From positions 1 through 5,986 of the forward strand of contig CAKTRT010000040.1 in assembly GCA_934597535.1 (NCBI GenBank): a stretch of DNA of 5,986 nt, written 5' to 3'. Positions within the stretch are counted from its first letter, which is position 1. Every line of letters starts with the position of its first letter. Shown here in pieces: positions 4,707 to 5,986 of the stretch. The notes beneath the pieces were generated by a model that had not been told where the DNA came from, made no database searches, and worked only from the letters and a program-made list of their open reading frames with translations. The stretch is from an uncultured Oscillospiraceae bacterium. Its GTDB lineage: Bacteria; Bacillota; Clostridia; Oscillospirales; Oscillospiraceae. The translations under genes were made by a program, and so were the position numbers.

Positions 4707-5986
4707 ATGACAGTCAATGAAGCAATCCACTCCCTGATGACCCTGCAGGCGAAGCTTGCGGCCTACAGCCACGCTATGGGTCTGCTATTTTACGACGGCG
4801 CGACCACCGCGCCCAAGGGTACGGCGGCGAACCGCGGCCAGACCATGAGCGTCTTAAGCGAGGAGCACTATAAGCTCACCACCGGCAGCGAGACGGTCGC
4901 GCTGCTCGAATTCCTCGATGCGCACAAGGCAGAGCTCGACGAAAAGCAGCAGCGCATGGTGTTCCTGCTCATCAAGGACATCCGCAATATGCAGAAGATC
5001 CCAATGGACGAGTACGTTGCCTACCAGCAGCTTCTGGTCGAGGCCGACGACGTATGGCACCGCGCGAAGGAGACGAGCGACTTCGCCCTCTTCGAGCCGG
5101 TGCTCGAAAAGATCTTTGAGACCAACATCCGCTTCGCACACTATTGCGCGCCGGAAAAGAACCCCTACGACTACTGGCTCAGCGAGTATGAGGATGGGCT
5201 GACGATGGCGCAGTGCGACGAATTCTTCGCGACGCTGCGCGAGCACATCGTGCCGCTCCTGAAAAAAATCAAAGAAAAGCCGCAGGTCGATGATGCGATG
5301 CTGCACGGCGACTTCCCCGAAGAGAAGCAGGCGCAGCTCTCTGACTATCTGATGCGCACGATGGGGCTCGACCTCGATCATGTCGGCCTGTCTACGACCG
5401 AGCATCCGTTCACGACGTCGCTCGGTTCGCACTTCGATGAGCGCATCACGACGCATTATTTGGAGGAAAACTTCGCCTCTTCGATGTTCTCTGTCATCCA
5501 CGAGGGCGGCCATGCGCTCTACGACACGGGCAGCGCGGACGATCTTGTCTACACGGTGCTCGACGGCGGCGTCTCCATGGGCATCCACGAGAGCCAGAGC
5601 CGTTTTTATGAAAACCTGCTCGGCCGCTCCCGCGCCTTCACGGGCTTCGTGTTCCCGAAGCTCTGCGAGCTGTTCCCGGAGCTCGGCGGTCACACGGCGG
5701 AGGAATTCTACCGTGCCATCAACAAAGCAGAGCCATCGCTCATCCGTACCGAGGCCGACGAGGTCACCTACAGCCTGCACGTCATGGTGCGCTACGAGCT
5801 GGAAAAGCGCGTGATGCACGGCGAGCTCAAGGTACACGACCTGCCGGACGAATGGAACAAGCTTTACAAGGAGTACCTCGGCGTCGATGTGCCGGACGAC
5901 AAGCACGGCGTTTTGCAGGACAGCCACTGGTCGGGCGGCAGCATCGGCTACTTCCCGTCCTACGCGCTCGGCAGCGCCTACGGCGC
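4707..5986 (+). CDS. M32 family metallocarboxypeptidase (3' end outside window)
   Basis: This enzyme removes single amino acids from the C-terminus of peptides using a metal ion (usually zinc or cobalt in the family) and is cytoplasmic. My translation from 4707 is open for 426 codons to the window edge; the family is near 500 residues, so about 75 are missing. Most of the length is helical. The metal site is HEGGH (265-269; ligands H265 and H269, general base E266) with E295 of GIHESQSRF (292-300) as third ligand. Other M32 hallmarks are TEHPFTTSLG (231-240), IRTEADEVTYSLHVMVRYEL (346-365) and QDSHWSGGSIGYFPSYALGS (404-423). B. subtilis YpwA is a known member. No signal peptide is seen. The ATG follows AAGGAGG (4694-4700) with a 6-base gap, and the protein aligns from its first residues with the family start (IHSLMTLQAKLAAYSHAMGL). 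It has its own promoter. The cut is the window boundary, not a biological truncation. Confidence 0.95.
   Translation, partial: MTVNEAIHSLMTLQAKLAAYSHAMGLLFYDGATTAPKGTAANRGQTMSVLSEEHYKLTTGSETVALLEFLDAHKAELDEKQQRMVFLLIKDIRNMQKIPMDEYVAYQQLLVEADDVWHRAKETSDFALFEPVLEKIFETNIRFAHYCAPEKNPYDYWLSEYEDGLTMAQCDEFFATLREHIVPLLKKIKEKPQVDDAMLHGDFPEEKQAQLSDYLMRTMGLDLDHVGLSTTEHPFTTSLGSHFDERITTHYLEENFASSMFSVIHEGGHALYDTGSADDLVYTVLDGGVSMGIHESQSRFYENLLGRSRAFTGFVFPKLCELFPELGGHTAEEFYRAINKAEPSLIRTEADEVTYSLHVMVRYELEKRVMHGELKVHDLPDEWNKLYKEYLGVDVPDDKHGVLQDSHWSGGSIGYFPSYALGSAYG

Noticed and set aside
4854..5927. A 357-codon minus-strand open frame opposite the carboxypeptidase gene
   Set aside because: The plus strand encodes an unmistakable M32 peptidase with all motifs. 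The antisense frame is low in complexity (rich in V, L, R, E and H), has no recognisable motif, and such frames are expected in GC-rich genes.
5921..5986. Apparent truncation of the carboxypeptidase
   Set aside because: The frame is still open at the last base and the conserved GYFPSYALGS motif is intact, so the gene simply continues past the window.

Overview
The window looks like an ordinary chromosomal stretch of a GC-rich, low-motility-of-content Firmicute, most plausibly a clostridial (Oscillospiraceae/Ruminococcaceae-like) gut bacterium. The reasons are strong AGGAGG-type ribosome binding sites, sigma-A-like promoters (TATAAT/TATACT), T-tailed hairpin terminators, an ECF-type vitamin transporter S component, a UPF0340 (YwlG) protein and an Ala/Glu-rich coiled-coil protein of a kind I associate with that group. 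The taxon is an inference; there is no marker gene. I see no RNA gene, mobile element, CRISPR array or phage gene.

Layout: (1) 1-79, the last 25 codons of an unidentified plus-strand gene, closed by a hairpin at 98-125 that may stop transcription from both sides. (2) 169-1107 on the minus strand, an alpha/beta-hydrolase of the monoacylglycerol lipase/lysophospholipase type. (3) 1108-1196, a compact divergent regulatory region with two facing promoter-like elements and a short inverted repeat. (4) 1197-2702, glycerol kinase glpK. (5) 2816-3280, a small coiled-coil protein with three 11-residue repeats, with its own promoter and a strong terminator. (6) 3424-4561, a two-gene unit of an ECF transporter S component and ywlG, closed by a symmetric terminator. 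(7) 4707 to the window end, an M32 metallocarboxypeptidase cut off by the window edge at codon 426.

How the genes may work together: the divergent lipase and glycerol kinase form a plausible short path, acylglycerol to glycerol to glycerol-3-phosphate, and share one control region. The ECF-S/ywlG pair sits between two strong terminators, so it is an isolated two-gene operon and ties a conserved protein of unknown function to uptake of a small molecule, probably a vitamin or cofactor precursor. The coiled-coil gene and the peptidase appear to be single-gene transcription units.

No clear undescribed multi-gene system is visible. The best leads are the ECF-S/ywlG pairing, the glycerol kinase that lacks the known allosteric and phospho-regulatory segments, the facing promoters, and the repeat-containing small protein.
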